Shown here: piece by piece, positions 11,662-23,705 of the stretch
How the letters are laid out: every line of letters starts with the position of its first letter
Numbering within the stretch: position 1 is the stretch's first letter
Assembly: GCA_008704415.1 (NCBI GenBank)
Contig: VXIS01000220.1
Span: forward strand, 1 to 64,000
Direction: 5' to 3'
DNA length: 64,000 nt
Source: Sphaerosporella brunnea
Lineage: Eukaryota; Ascomycota; Pezizomycetes; Pezizales; Pyronemataceae
Notes under the pieces: generated by a model
What the model was told of the DNA's origin: nothing
Databases searched by the model: none
Seen by the model: the letters and a program-made list of their open reading frames with translations, nothing else
Program-made: the position numbers and the translations under genes

Positions 11662-12640
11662 TGGGAAAATCTGGCTGGTTGTTGCGTTTTTAGGATCTTT
11701 AGGGCGCGCCTTGAGATTATATACTTAACCAACCTGCTGCCGGATCAATCGCTTGACCATCCATAATCTTTGATTGTCTTTCCGTGTTTGAACTAACTTG
11801 GTAAGATTGCTGGAATTGGATTGAACTCAGGACCAGCCAATAATGACCACATTGGCCGTGAATCCTCTGAGTAAAAGTACGCGATTCACGCTGCTCAAGC
11901 GCTGAAGCGTGTATCTAAGGGCAGGCCGACTGCTTTCCCCGGCCATGAAGAAATGAACAAACTAGCTTAACCCACGGTCAAAAAAAGTTGGTCATCAATG
12001 TTCTCGACGCCGTGGATCGGATTACATCCATAATTAATGAGTCTAAATTGTGTGCTGATGGAACCGTGTTGTGTGCCACATTTTGCGTCACAACCCTCCA
12101 TGGTCGAGCCAGCTTAGCCATGAGCATTCTGCAGCAGCTGGCGTTCAGCGCTCTCTCACAATTCGTCAACCATTTCTGATGAGTTTCAAGTTTGTATTGA
12201 GGATAGTTGTTATTCGCTGGCTCCTCGGTGTATCGACGGCGGAAGCATCCGCGCCAGCGCTGGATTCGGCGCACCTTTCATCTGAGACTACTGACGATCT
12301 TAGATGTACTGTGCATTTCAAATCGGCCTCTCGGGCACCGGGCTGCAGGTTCTGATAAACGAGTTCCTGATCCCTTGTTCAGCAATCACCGAGTACATAG
12401 AAAGCGCTGAGACATGTCGACAGGCCTCAAGTCGCATCTTCAAGAAAAGGCAAATCTCGCCACCTCGCAATGCAGCCAAGTGGCAAGATTTTTTTGGTTT
12501 CACCGTCGTCGGCATCGCCCACGACGGCGAGGAGGAAAAAAGGACTCGCAGCATCGCCGTTTGCCCTAAAACCCCCTCTGTCTGTTCCGCACTGATAATG
12601 GTAGGTCACGAGCCACCGCTTCATTGATCAGGTTGTCGAG
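11662..12640. other. Intergenic, no gene recognised
   Basis: No ORF with convincing coding character and no recognisable family. It ends at the GA-rich minisatellite. Confidence 0.4.
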
Positions 12641-13125
12641 CCAGCGTGAGAAGGAGAAGAGGAGAGGAGAGAAGAAAAGGAGAGGAGGAGAGACGGGAGG
12701 AGAAAGGAGGAGAGACGAGAGGAGAAAGGAGGAGAGACGGGAGGAGAAAGGAGGAGAGACGGGAGGAGAAAGGAGGAGAGACGGGAGGAGAAAGGAGGAG
12801 AGACGGGAGGAGAAAGGAGGAGAGACGGGAGGAGAAAGGAGGAGAGACGGGAGGAGAAAGGAGGAGAGACGGGAGGAGAAAGGAGGAGAGACGGGAGGAG
12901 AAAGGAGGAGAGACGGGAGGAGAAAGGAGGAGAGACGGGAGGAGAAAGGAGGAGAGACGGGAGGAGAAAGGAGGAGAGACGGGAGGAGAAAGGAGGAGAG
13001 ACGGGAGGAGAAAGGAGGAGAGACGGGAGGAGAAAGGAGGAGAGACGAGAGAAGAAAGGACGAGAGACGAGAGAAGAAAGGACGAGAGACGAGAGAGAGG
13101 AGAGGCGGAGATAAGGAGGAGAGAA
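12640..13125. repeat. 22-bp purine-rich minisatellite
   Basis: About 17 copies of a 22-bp unit (core agacgggaggagaaagg) from about 12690 to 13060, flanked by degenerate copies. One strand is almost pure purine. Because 22 is not a multiple of three, all three plus frames stay open and give spurious Arg/Glu/Gly ORFs; I do not treat these as genes. Confidence 0.95.
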
Positions 13126-14912
13126 GGAGAGAGGGCGGTATTTATAGTTGTCTGGAGGCCGGGTAATAGAGGGTTATCATAGGGCTATGCAGTGGTTGGG
13201 GGGGAATATTTGGCCGCTTCATGGCACGTTTGTTCGCGACATGAGATATCACTCGGTCAACACCGAAAAAGCTCAGCTCACTGGAATCCGAATCCGAATC
13301 ATCTGCCTGTGAAGCGTGCCAAGAACTACAGCTGTTACAGAAACAATAGGCCAAGCGGTATTCTGGAAGAGTGTTGTTTTAGCGCGCCAAATAAGACAAG
13401 AACATTGGCGGTGCTTCCTGGGAGGTGATGGTTGAAGATATGCGCTTGAATCTTATGGTTAACCATGGCCTCAATTCCAGCCGATGACAAAAGTCAAGCA
13501 AATATTCCCCAGCACTCGTGTTTGGCTTATTGTTACTGCAATAGCTGTAAATCAAGACAGCTGCCAACGGGGGAATTGAATCACTCGCTTCAACGTATCA
13601 CAACAACTGTATGGCGTCCAGGAAGTTTTGTATTCCGTCACTCCGGGCTGTGCGCAGAACAGAACCGTTCACTCCAGAAATTCACCAAAGCACTTGACTA
13701 GGTAACTGAAACATCCATGGAGCAGCCTATCTAGAGTCATTGGATTTCCCAGTGCGTACCGATACAAAATATGGCCTAATGAATAGTATCCATCTACACA
13801 AATTCGAACACGTCCAAAACCCTTTTGTCAGCTCTACAAGCCTATCCAGGGCTGACTAGGCTCAAAGCCGGAGCAACTGGGCTGGCTGCCCCGGTTTTTT
13901 GGCCGAGTGATTTACTGTGACACACACCTGCAGTGCAGTCGGCTCACTATCTCTCAATGCATGGATGCAACCCTGCACCAGACCAAAATCCGCGAATATT
14001 TAAATGAATGAACGCTATGTCTGAGGCCTACGCTCTGGGTGGTATGCTGAGGTGCTCATGCGAACCAATTATCAGCGACCAGCTAGAGTAGTCATTGCAT
14101 GCGCCGCTCAGCGGTTTTGCTGATTTGAAGCATTTTATTCGTCCAAAGAGCCTTGCCTCAACGTGAAGAAGCGATCATGAACTGGACTGTCGATCCTTGG
14201 AAAGACACCATTTTGTATGGGGCCCTTTTGCACAATGAAGCCTTTTCGATTACCTAGTTCGGTTAGCGAAACCTCTGCTATCGTCATGATCAACGCTCGA
14301 TACCTTTTTCGTCCAGCCCCGAGCCCTATCGCAATACCCCGCCAACTTTTCAAAGTCCTCGACACTGCAGGTCGCATGTACCTAGGGATGCAAGCATCTC
14401 TGTGATGATTGGTGCTGCCGGGCTGGTGTGCATAATCACAACCTTCTTTTGCCTCTGCAGCGCCGCTCAACCGCGGCACAACCATTCCGGGCTCACCAAA
14501 TCTGTGCTGGATTGGACACCGCATGCATGAGGTTCTTCTTCTGCAAGGCTGTCTGCCCCAGAAAGCAAAAGGTCTCGAGGGAAGCCAAATCCGAGGGAGG
14601 TTTCACACCTCTCAAGATATACCAGTAATAGCTTAGACTGATGGGCTGAGACTTTTTGGCTTTGCTTTTCCGCGTTCCCTTTGGGGTGAGCAGATACTCC
14701 AATGCGCGTCGACGGGTCGGTGGCAAAGTGGGGGGTTGCAAGCACACAAAGTAGAGTAATTATACCCCCCGGCTCCCGCGGGTAGCGAAAGTTGGGGCTC
14801 GGGTTCGGGGGGTTTGTAGAACATCACACGTGGAAGGAAGGGCGTCGGTGCTTAAAGAGCGCAGTCTGGTTTACAAACCCGCAGCTCGGGGTAAAAATTT
14901 ACTACGTCAACC
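13126..14912. other. Intergenic; degraded duplicate of the paralogue-4 upstream region near its end
   Basis: No gene recognised. At 14635-14680 there is a segment similar to the palindrome arms (gactgatggrctgagac). From about 14700 the sequence resembles the upstream region of methyltransferase 4 (17020-17130), including a cacgtggga-like motif, so the pseudogene that follows was duplicated with its promoter. Confidence 0.5.
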
Positions 14913-15613
14913 ATGGCTACTGCTCCCGAGACGATTGGAGCCGATCCTGCGGTGCTGACGAAAAGATGAGGATAGTCATTACGCCTCCTTAGGGGCATGT
15001 CCCGAAGCCTCTTCCGACAAACCCGTCACAACATATAGCTACGATACCACCTCCGCCAAGCGGAACCGGCTGGATGTGTACGACGAAGCGATGCTGCGGG
15101 TGGTGGGCGGGGGGCTGCAGCACGCACCGCTTCAGAATCCTCGATATTGGGGCTGGGACTGGTGTCTGGGCTATTGGTATTGCGGATGTGTATCCTGAGG
15201 CCGAGGTATCTAATCCCGGCTTAGCCGGGTTGGATGCCCCCCGAATTGTACGTTTCAGTTGGACGATGCCGAGAAGGAATGGATGTTTCGGCCGGTATGT
15301 AGTTTTTTTTTTTTTGTGGAGAATCCTTCGACTAAATCCACGCGCGCAACTTGGCGCGACTGGGACCATGTAATGTCACAAATGTACCGCAACACGGTGC
15401 GTTATCCAGGGAGTTCGCGTATAAACAGCCTCTGGGAAAGATGAGCGCTTGAAGCAGATTGGAGCGGGAGCAGGCGCTTGACGCTGTGAGGAACAAGAAT
15501 TTGCACCTTTATACCTACGTGTAGGTTCTTCTACCTAGCTGGCGTCGACGCCGCCGTGGCACCACTAACGAGGAAACTGTAATGTTGCCTTTGGATGGAA
15601 GCCGGAGGAGGAA
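14913..15613 (+). pseudogene. LaeA-like methyltransferase pseudogene, paralogue 3
   Basis: Clear but wrecked copy related to 17188-18324. The start (ATGGCTACTGC..) matches paralogue 4; then come fragments equivalent to TYDTTSA, DVYDEAML, RILDIGAGTGVWAIG, QLDDAEKEWMF, the poly-T-bearing intron, ESFD-like, FAYKQPLG, and NKNLHLY. Frameshifts, stops and large internal deletions (the RPGGW region and much of the C-terminal half) preclude a functional enzyme. The 3' flank up to about 15700 is also similar to the 3' flank of paralogue 4. Confidence 0.85.
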
Positions 15614-17119
15614 GAGCATGGATGGGTGAAGCTGTGGCTGGTTTACTACTTCGGGATGGTTTCTCCTCCCTGGCTTGTTTCAGCGAAACAAAGCATTCAT
15701 GGCTTATTCACCATCGCCATAGTTGACCAAACAGTCCTGGTGTTTATCACTGCGGTTTTGATATCTCAACAGGCTTGCGGCACTTCACTCATCCCAGAGG
15801 ACTAGTATTCACCGCACTCGTCCCATCACGATTCATGTTCATCCAATTGCCAGCTGGCTTGCAAAGCGAACACTCAGACTGCATATATCTGAAGGTAGCA
15901 GCCATCTCGCATCGTAGCCTTGCGTGCTTACACATTATTACCACAGACAGCAGACATGGCGAGTCTCGGAGTGATCTGCCATGATGCCAGAGGTACGGTC
16001 TGCCGATGCCGCCAGCCTTTTGATGGGCGCAGCAGAGGGGGCATAACGACATTTCTGTCTGTCTTGCGGTCCTACGTCTCCAAGGGGGTCATGGCAAGCT
16101 TTTACGGCCAACCTGTTGCGTGCCAAATGCTTGTGATATGCCACCGCTTTTCTTTTTTTTTTTTGGTGTTCCGGGAATTCTACCGGCCCGGTAAACTGAA
16201 CCCCCACCCCCTCCCGAGTACCGTTCAAGCCGCCGTTAGCATCGATATTCAGAAACGAGCGCGGGCTCGACAGCCAGGCGATGGCGTCGTCCTCGACTGA
16301 GGAAGAAGTTCAAAACTTAGTGCATCCTGCCCAGCACGTGATGAGGTGCACCGAGGCTCACTCGGGCCTGTCATGTCATTCCATCCCAGTGGGGCGGTTG
16401 ACTAGAAAATCTCGCTATGGGTGCCGAAGCACCGCCTTCCGCGATTCGTTTGTTCGTTTGTTCGCAATCAATCACAGTTCCTGCGATATGCAGCCGGAGC
16501 GCTTGCCACAGTTTATGTGACATGATTCAGCACGGCGACACGGTAGCTAGACGAGAGACCGGAGCTCGCCTGCTTCGCGGAGATCTCGCTCTGTTGCGGC
16601 TGCGGCTAGTCTCCGCGGCGTCTAGCGGTCGTACCGTCGGTCGTCTATCACAACGACCATTCGACCGCCACCTCAGTCCCTGCACCAGCGCGGTGACCCC
16701 ACGGCAGGGGGACGGCGAACAAGAGCCAGAGACCCACCCCCACGGAAAACGCTCAACGTTTCTTTTTTTTTTTTTTTTTTTTTTTCCGTCCAGCCCCCGA
16801 GCCGAGCTTCCCCTTCTGCAAGGGAGAATGTCGGCAACAAAGCGCGGGGGAGGGGAGTTGCAAGCAATTAATTACCCGCGGTTCCGGGCGGCAGATGACC
16901 ATGGCCGTCGCGCGGCAACGGCCGGCAGCAGCACACGTTTGCGCCATGCGCAATTTCCCCATGTGCAGCAGCGCTGGCCAATCACCGCGCGTCTGGCTTC
17001 GCGAGCGAATCAGCGCAGCTCACTCGGGGAGCTGGGGCACGCGGGGTTCGGGACCAGGGGGGGGTTCGTAAGGATTGGAGCAACCGCACGTGGGAGGATT
17101 TTCCCTTAGGCGCAACGTA
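15614..17119. other. Intergenic; T23 run; promoter region of paralogue 4
   Basis: No gene recognised. A run of 23 T lies at 16763-16785. The GC-rich region 16900-17110 includes a ccaatca box (16978-16984) and cacgtggga (17088-17096), plausible promoter elements for the methyltransferase at 17188. Confidence 0.4.
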
Positions 17120-17126
17120 TAAAGAG
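17120..17126 (+). promoter_or_regulatory. TATA box of methyltransferase gene 4
   Basis: tataaag 62 bp upstream of the ATG at 17188, within a GC-rich promoter. Confidence 0.5.
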
Positions 17127-17187
17127 CCGGCTGGGTTGCCGGCTGGGGGGTACACATGCACAGGCTTGCAACGACGACGTGGAACCC

Positions 17188-18324
17188 ATGGCTACCACCA
17201 CCGCGACGATCGAAGTCGACCCTGCCGTGCTGGCGAACGCTGCGGACAGCGACTACGCCTCGTCCGGGTACGACACCAGCACCGCCTCCCTCACCTCCTC
17301 GGTCAACGACTACATCTTCGAGAACGGCCGCCGCTACCACGCCTACTTCGGCGCGGAAAAGAATCTGCTGCCCACCGACGAGCTCGAGCAGGACCGCCTC
17401 GATCTGCACCACGAGACCATGCTGCGCATGATGAACGGCCGCCTGCACGACGCGCCGCTGCGCGGCCCGCAGCGCATCCTCGACATCGGCACCGGCACCG
17501 GCATCTGGGCCATCGACATGGCCGATGCGTATCCGGCGGCCGAGGTCGTGGGGACGGATCTCAGCCCGACGCAGCCGGGCTGGGTGCCGCCGAATTGCAG
17601 GTTTGAGCTGGACGATGCCGAGAGGGAGTGGACGTTTCGGCCGGTATGTTGTTTGCTGTTTGGGGGAGACGGGAGGATGCTGACTGCTGGAAGAAGGAAT
17701 CCTTCGACTACATCCACGCGCGCAACGTGGCGCAAGGCATCTCCGACTGGGACAAAGTGATGTCGCAGATGTACGGGCACACGCGGCCTGGGGGGTGGGT
17801 GGAGCTGGCCGAGACGTCGGCCAAGATCCACTGCGACGACAACACGATGAGCGCCGACAACGGGGCGAAGGTATTTTTCGAGACGATCGACGAGGCGTTA
17901 ACGAACATGGGGCGGCCGCCGCCCACCGTCGAGCTCCTGCAGCGCCGGCTGCGAACCGCCGGCTTCGTGGATATCCAAGCGTTTGCGTACAAGCAGCCGC
18001 TGGGGCCGTGGCCGAAAGACCCGCGCCTGAAGCAGATCGGCGCGATGGTCATGTTGGGCTGCGAAACGGGGTTCCAGGCTTACGGGATGGCGGTTTTCAC
18101 CCGCGTACTGGGAATGGACCCGCTGCGCGCGAAGCAGGTTTGCGACGATGCCCTGAAGGCCGTGAGGAATAAGAATTTCCACCTTTACAATCACTTGTGG
18201 GTTCTTTTTCTGGCGCCGCCGCCATGCCATGCGTGACACACACCGCTGACGAGGAAATAGTAACGTTGTCATTGGGCGGAAGCCCGAGGAGGAGGAGGGA
18301 GAGCTCGGGGCTGTGGCTGCTTGA
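17188..18324 (+). CDS. LaeA-like SAM-dependent methyltransferase, paralogue 4
   Basis: The best-preserved member of the local family. Three exons: 17188-17643, about 17697-18196, 18261-18324 (about 339 aa). The start is the ATG of MATTTATIEVD; the GTG nine bases upstream is not credible as a start. Motifs: ASSGYDTSTAS, ENGRRYHAYFGAEKN, TDELEQDRLDLHH, motif I DIGTGTGIWAIDMADAYP, DLSPTQPGWVPPNC, DDAEREWTF, GHTRPGGWVELAE, YKQPLGPWPKDPRLKQIG, and a VIGRKPEEEE tail. The two introns sit at the same places as introns in paralogue 1, but the intron-flanked 14-nt exon of paralogues 1 and 2 is fused into exon 1 here. The gene is much more GC-rich than paralogue 2. The function is inferred only to the methyltransferase level. 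Confidence 0.92.
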
Positions 18325-18806
18325 TGGTTGCTTTTCATCTGGTGTTCCGGTTTCTCCTTTTTCTGCTTTGTTTAGCGAAATGAAGCATTTCATGACCTAC
18401 GAAAGTACCAGCTGTTCTCTATGTATGAGTTGGCAACCAACGCTACGACCGGCCAGCGCCTGCATCTCCATAGATAAGCCAACCCGCATGCCGGCATTTT
18501 CCTGGCAGTTTTGCAATTTGGTGTTGCGTTATTAACAAGCTGCACGGTAATATACTCGGCATGCGGATTCCGGCCATGCATTGGGTATCACTCGTGGTGT
18601 CTCACGCCAGTTACTTGCCAGTGCTGCCCCAGCGTTGGATAACATTTTCCAGCCCAACTGTTAGGATCTTGGTATCGATGTTATTTTGCTGGTATGCTCA
18701 GACGAGAGAACTGGGATATGCTGTCAGGTGCCGCCGGGAGGTGTGGGGTGGCATGTAACCGGAGTAGCTTTATTATGTCTGTCTACTCAACTCTATGTCC
18801 TCCACT
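18325..18806. other. Short convergent intergenic region
   Basis: The 3' ends of methyltransferase 4 (plus) and the tRNA-ribosyltransferase (minus) face each other here. No other feature seen. Confidence 0.5.
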
Positions 18807-20274
18807 CTATTCCGCCAACAAGTCCACGCCCACGCCCCTCAACGCGTCCACCGCCCACTTCGGGAATTTCGCCTTATCGCCCTGATACCACTTCCCAAAC
18901 GTCTCCCTCAAGAACTTGGGGTACTCATCTCTAACCACCGCCTTCCTCGCCTCGTTCATAAGGTTTAGCAGATACGACACGTTGTGTAGCGTCAACATAT
19001 GTGCCCCCGCCGTTTCCTTCGCCGCAAGGTGGTGGATAAACGCCTTGGTGATGCCCATGCCTCTGCCAGTATACCGCGTCGGCCCCTCGGGGGCGTCATA
19101 GCTCGCTTTTCCCAACGTGGGATTGAGTGGTTCCCGCGGCTGTGTATCCGACGGCGCGCACACGGGACACTTGCAGTCCGGGTCCACGGGTGAAAAGTCG
19201 TTTGCATATTGGGCGTTCCGTAGTTTTAGCACGCCGCGGGATGTGATCGCGTTTCCGAACCTGGCGGTTCGTGTGCCCCAGACGCAGTCGAACATGTCCG
19301 CGCCTAGCGCAACGCTGACGATCAGGTCCTCGGGGTATCCGACGCCCATCACGTACCGGGGCTTCCCCTCAGGAAGCAGGTTTGTGCAGTGGTTCACTAC
19401 CGCGCAGTATTTCTCCTTCTCTTCCCCGCCGGATAACCCGCCGATCGCGATGCCCGGCGTGTCGCGCTTCACCATCTCCTCGCAGCACTCCGTGCGTAGG
19501 GAGAGGTCCAGCCCGCCCTGGATTATGCAGAAGAGGTTCTGGCGGTGCGCGTAGGTTTCCGTGGGGGAGGAGGAGGAGGAGGGATGCGGCTTTAGGTGCT
19601 CGGCGATGCAACGGTCCAGCCACCGGATGGACCGGTACATTGCATCCCTCATCCGCGCCTCGTCCGGGGAGGTGGTGGCGATCACGTCGTCCAGCTGCAT
19701 GATGATATCGCTGCCGATGCTGTGCTGCAGATCTATCGAGTGCTCGGGGGTCAACAGCATCGGGGTGCCATCGTGCGGAGAGAGGAATTCGACGCCGTTC
19801 TCGGTGACGGTTGCCAGCTCCAGGAGCGACACCATCTGGAAGCTGCGCCGTGTCAGCGCGCGCGGAGAGAAACGGGAGCGGATGGCCCGCACCCACCGCT
19901 GTCTGTGAGGATGTTGTGCCTCCACCCCTGCAGCTTGTGGGCGCCCCCGACCGCCTCGAGCACGGCCTGCCCCGGCTTGAGCCCCAGGTGGTAGGTGTTG
20001 TTCAGGCAGAGCCGGCAGCCGGCGGCTTCGAGTTGCTCGGGGGTCAGTCCTTTCAGCGCGGCTTGCGTAGCGACCGGCATGAAGATCGGCGTCTCGATCG
20101 GGCCGTGGGGGAGGCGGAGGACGGAGGCGCGCGCTTTGGTTGTCTGCGCGAGAGATTGGTCAGTTGCGCTTCCGGCGTGGGTGGAGGAGGATGTACCGAG
20201 CATTTCGCCACCAGCTCGAAGGCCAGGGCTGAGGGCATCGCAGGGAGGGAAGCGGCGGCCATCTTGCGGAGCAT
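18807..20274 (-). CDS. Queuine tRNA-ribosyltransferase catalytic subunit
   Basis: Eukaryotic-type tRNA-guanine transglycosylase. It exchanges guanine-34 for queuine in tRNAs with GUN anticodons, normally as a heterodimer with a QTRT2-type partner. Exons on the minus strand: 20274-20197, 20143-19893, 19842-18807 (about 454 aa). Introns of 53 and 50 nt rejoin KCS/TTKARASVL and DSG/GFQMVSL. Visible family motifs are TPIFMPVATQ, NNTYHLGLKPG, the catalytic DSGGFQMVSL, GGLSGGEEKE, YVMGVGYPEDL, MFDCVWGTRTARFG (catalytic aspartate) and the zinc site CKCPVC followed by a histidine in HMLTLHN. I chose the ATG at 20274 (MLRKMAAAS); ATGs at 20262 and 20238 are alternatives. A serine run (SSSSS) interrupts the domain near residue 200. 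Confidence 0.93.
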
Positions 20275-20550
20275 CGAGGGCGACGGCGGCTCTGGGAACT
20301 CGAATGCACGTGGCACGTGGGGTCAAGTTTGGATGGCTTGGCGCATCATGTGATCAAGTTGAATGGCTTGGCACATGTGATCGCACTCGGCCGTTCAGAG
20401 TCGCGGGTAGAATAGAACTATATTATTATTATTATCCTATCGGTGAAATCGAGGTTCGATAGAAACCACAACGGGCGCTGTTGCGCTAATCACGACGATC
20501 ACCTCCACGTGGCGATGAGCCGCAACGTTTAATTCACTCTACGCGTCTCG
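20275..20550. promoter_or_regulatory. Divergent promoter between tRNA-ribosyltransferase and Hrq1-like helicase
   Basis: 276 bp separate the two divergent ATGs. It contains two direct copies of a cacatgtgatc/catcatgtgatc-type motif (about 20344 and 20373) and an AT-rich attattattattatc stretch near 20422. No classical TATA box is evident for either gene. Confidence 0.4.
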
Positions 20551-23500
20551 ATGCCGCCCAAACGCAAGCCCGCCCCCGACGCCGCTGCAGAACCCCCCAA
20601 AAAGAAGCCCGCGCGCACAAAAAAGCCACCGCCCCCGCCATCCGCACCGGCAATCCCATGGCCTCCGCACTTCCTCTCCCTCGAGCGCGTGCACCGCGCG
20701 CTAAACCTCGTCTACACCTTCTGCTGCACGCGCAAGCAGCTAGCCACCACGTTTGACAACCTCAAAGCCGCCGTGGAGGGGCACACCAAGAAGCCGCTCA
20801 CGATCTCGGATATCGCTCAGATCAAGTCCCTGGTGCCGCGGACCGTGCATTTCGAGTATGTGGACGCCGAGGCCCTGGAGGTGTATGTGGCGGGCGCTAC
20901 GGAGCGGGAGAAGGCGTATTCTATGATGCAGGAGACGGAAGCTGCGGTCGAAGAGAGGGAGGTGCTGCTGTTTGAATTCGTGGACGGAGACCTGAGGAAG
21001 AGCGTCGTGAACCGTCTGGGAGATGTCAAGAAGGCGCCTGGCACTGAGTTTAAGTTGCCGACGTTTTCGACCAAGACGATGAAGAGCGTGATTGAGAAGA
21101 GGAATGCTAAGTTTAAGGAGGCGGTGGATAAGTTTTTGTGGGAGTGTGAGGAGTCCGGGCAGGATCCGGTCGAGGCTATCACGCATCAGCACAGACCGTA
21201 TGTGCCGGCGAAGTCGTTTTCCGAGGAAGTGAAGGAGGAAAGCACGAGCACAATCCCAGCTGAGATCCCAACGGAGAGGAAAAGCATCGCGGAGATTGTT
21301 GAGGAGATAAAGAAGGAAGACATATACTGCGATCAAATTGTCGAAGGCGGCCACCGCGTGTTTGAGCCGCAAGAAGCAGAGTATGGCGACCTGGACTTCC
21401 TGATGTCGCAAGAACTCGTGAATGCTATATACACGGCCAGGAATATCACCAGGTTCTACTCCCACCAGGCAGAAGCCATCAACAACCTCCACGCCGGCCA
21501 CGATGTCATCGTATCCACCTCCACATCCTCAGGGAAATCCCTCATATATCAAATCCCCGTCCTTCACGCACTGGAACAGGACCCCGATACCAGAGCAATG
21601 TTTATCTTCCCCACCAAAGCGTTGGCCCAAGACCAGAAGCGCAGCCTTCAGGAGGTGCTGGGATACATGTCCGAAAAGCTGGGGCCGATAGTAGTGGACA
21701 CCTTCGATGGCGATACACCCTTTCCTGACCGCCGCAGAATCCGTGAGGAGGCATCAGTAATCTTTACCAACCCGGACATGCTGCATGTCAGCATCTTGCC
21801 CAACGAAGAGCACTGGCGCATGTTTCTCAAAAACCTGAAATTCGTCGTGGTAGACGGTTCGTCTCCCTCCTGTACTCCTCTCATAACAAGCCTGACTGAA
21901 TAGAACTCCACGTATACACTGGCCCCTTCGGCAGCCACGTCGCCTTGATAATGCGTCGCCTCCGCCGGATATGTTCCGCCGTGGGCAATAACAACATCCG
22001 CTTCGTCTCCTGCTCCGCCACAATCACGAACCCTATCGAGCACATGCAAAACATCTTCGGCATAACATCGGTGCAGCTAACATCCATCGACGGCTCTCCC
22101 CGCGGCCGCAAAGAATATCTGGTCTGGAACACGCCTCCTGAACCCTCCGGCGACATTCTGCAAGAGTCAGCCAAACTCTTCACGCACCTCCTCCTACGCG
22201 GTGTTCGATGTATAGCCTTCTGTCAGATCCGGCAATCCTGCGAGCTCCTCCTTCAGGCCGTGCGTAGAGAGCTCCAACGGCGCGGCCGCCCAGAGGTCAT
22301 AAGCCTGGTCATGGGCTACCGCGGCGGCTACACCCCGCAGGACCGCCGTCGCATCGAGGCGGAAATGTTTTCCGGCCACCTCCTCGGGATCGTTGCCACC
22401 AACGCGCTCGAACTCGGCGTCGATATCGGCGCGCTAGACGCAGTTATAACGGTTGGGTTCCCATCTTCCCTTGCCGCTCTACGCCAGCAAAGCGGGCGTG
22501 CTGGCAGGAGGAACAAAGATTCCCTCTCCGTGCTGATCGGGGGCACAAGACCGCTGGATCAACACTACATGTCGCACCCCGAAGAACTCTTTTCCCACTC
22601 TCCCGCCCCTCTCAACGTCGACCTAGCAAACCCGACAACCCTCGAATCGCATCTTCAATGTGCCGCGCAGGAACTTCCGCTGCACCCACCCCGGGACGAG
22701 CTTTACTTCGGCCCTCTCACTGGCTCCCTCACAGCAGAAAAACTCTTCCTCGACCAAACCACCGGGTTCTTTTCCCCTTCCCCGCGCTTCCTCCCCCACC
22801 CCGCCTCCCTCGTCCCAATCCGCGACATCGAAGACGCCGCCTTCGCCGTCGTCGACACCACGGCCAACCGCAACATAATCCTCGAAACCGTCGAGCCCTC
22901 ACGCGCCATCTTCCTCCTCTACGAAGGCGGCATCTTTCTCCACCAAGGGCGATCCTACCTCATCAAAACCTTCTCCCACTCCTCCCGCCTCGCAGCGGTA
23001 GAAGCCGTGAACGTAACCTGGACTACCTCTCCCAGGGACTACACTGACATCGACCCATTACAAACACTGACCACAAAACCCCTACCCACCACCACCGCCT
23101 CCTACGGGAAATTGAAAGTCCTGACAAAGGTCTTCGGCTTCTTTAAGTTCGACCGCGCGAACCGCATTCTGGATGCGGTGGAGGTGGACTCCCCGCCGCT
23201 GGAGGCGGAGGCGGACGGGGTGTGGATCGATCTCCCGCCAGAACTCCTCCCCACCTTGACATCCCACCGGATCAATCCTGCCGCAGCTATACACTCTGCC
23301 GCGCACGCTATCCTCTCCCTTCTACCCGCCGGCCTTAAAACCGAGTGCAAAGCCCCCGAAAAGGAGTTCGCCAAAATCCAAACCTCGAGGAAAAGACCCG
23401 CGAGACTGGTGTTTGTGGAACGCAGAGGCGGAACCGGCGCCGCTGCCATTGCCTGGGAGAGGGTTGCCGAGGTGCTGGAGACGGCGAGGCTCAGGGTTGA

Positions 23501-23705
23501 AAACTGTCCGTGTGAGATGGGGTGCTTGGACTGTGTGCTGGGAGCCGGGTGCAAGGAGGGCCATGAGGTTGCTAGCAGGGTTGGAGCCGGCGTGGTGTTG
23601 CGGTGCGTGCTGGGAATGCGCGTGCAGGAGGAGTGGTGGGGGCGCGTGCCGGAGGAAGGAGAGAGGGGGTGGGATAGGGGGACTGTGGTGCCGGTGTGGA
23701 GGTGA
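20551..23705 (+). CDS. HRQ1: Hrq1-like ATP-dependent DNA helicase (DUF1998-containing)
   Basis: Superfamily 2 helicase of the Hrq1 group, a 3'-5' DNA helicase related to RecQ4 and linked to interstrand-crosslink repair and telomere maintenance in yeasts. Two exons, 20551-21856 and 21904-23705, with a 47-nt intron inside the DEAH-type box; total about 1035 aa. Features: a Lys/Pro-rich N-terminus; a helical N-terminal module (FLSLERVHRALNLVYTF); Q/Ia region FYSHQAEAINNL near 303-314; Walker A TSSGKS near 325-330; DELH box at 435-438 completed only after splicing; SCSATITNP (motif III); helicase C part with FCQIRQSCEL, TNALELGVDIGALD and QQSGRAGRR (motif VI); then a C-terminal zinc cluster CPCEMGCLDC..GAGC typical of DUF1998. 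Length and domain order match fungal Hrq1. Confidence 0.94.

Noticed and set aside
12624..13182. Long Arg/Glu/Gly-rich open frames (about 180 aa) in two plus frames
   Set aside because: Produced by the 22-bp minisatellite, open in several frames at once; no start context or unique sequence.
20551..23705. Several long minus-strand frames opposite the helicase
   Set aside because: Shadows of the GC-rich helicase gene, which has clear motifs in its own frame.
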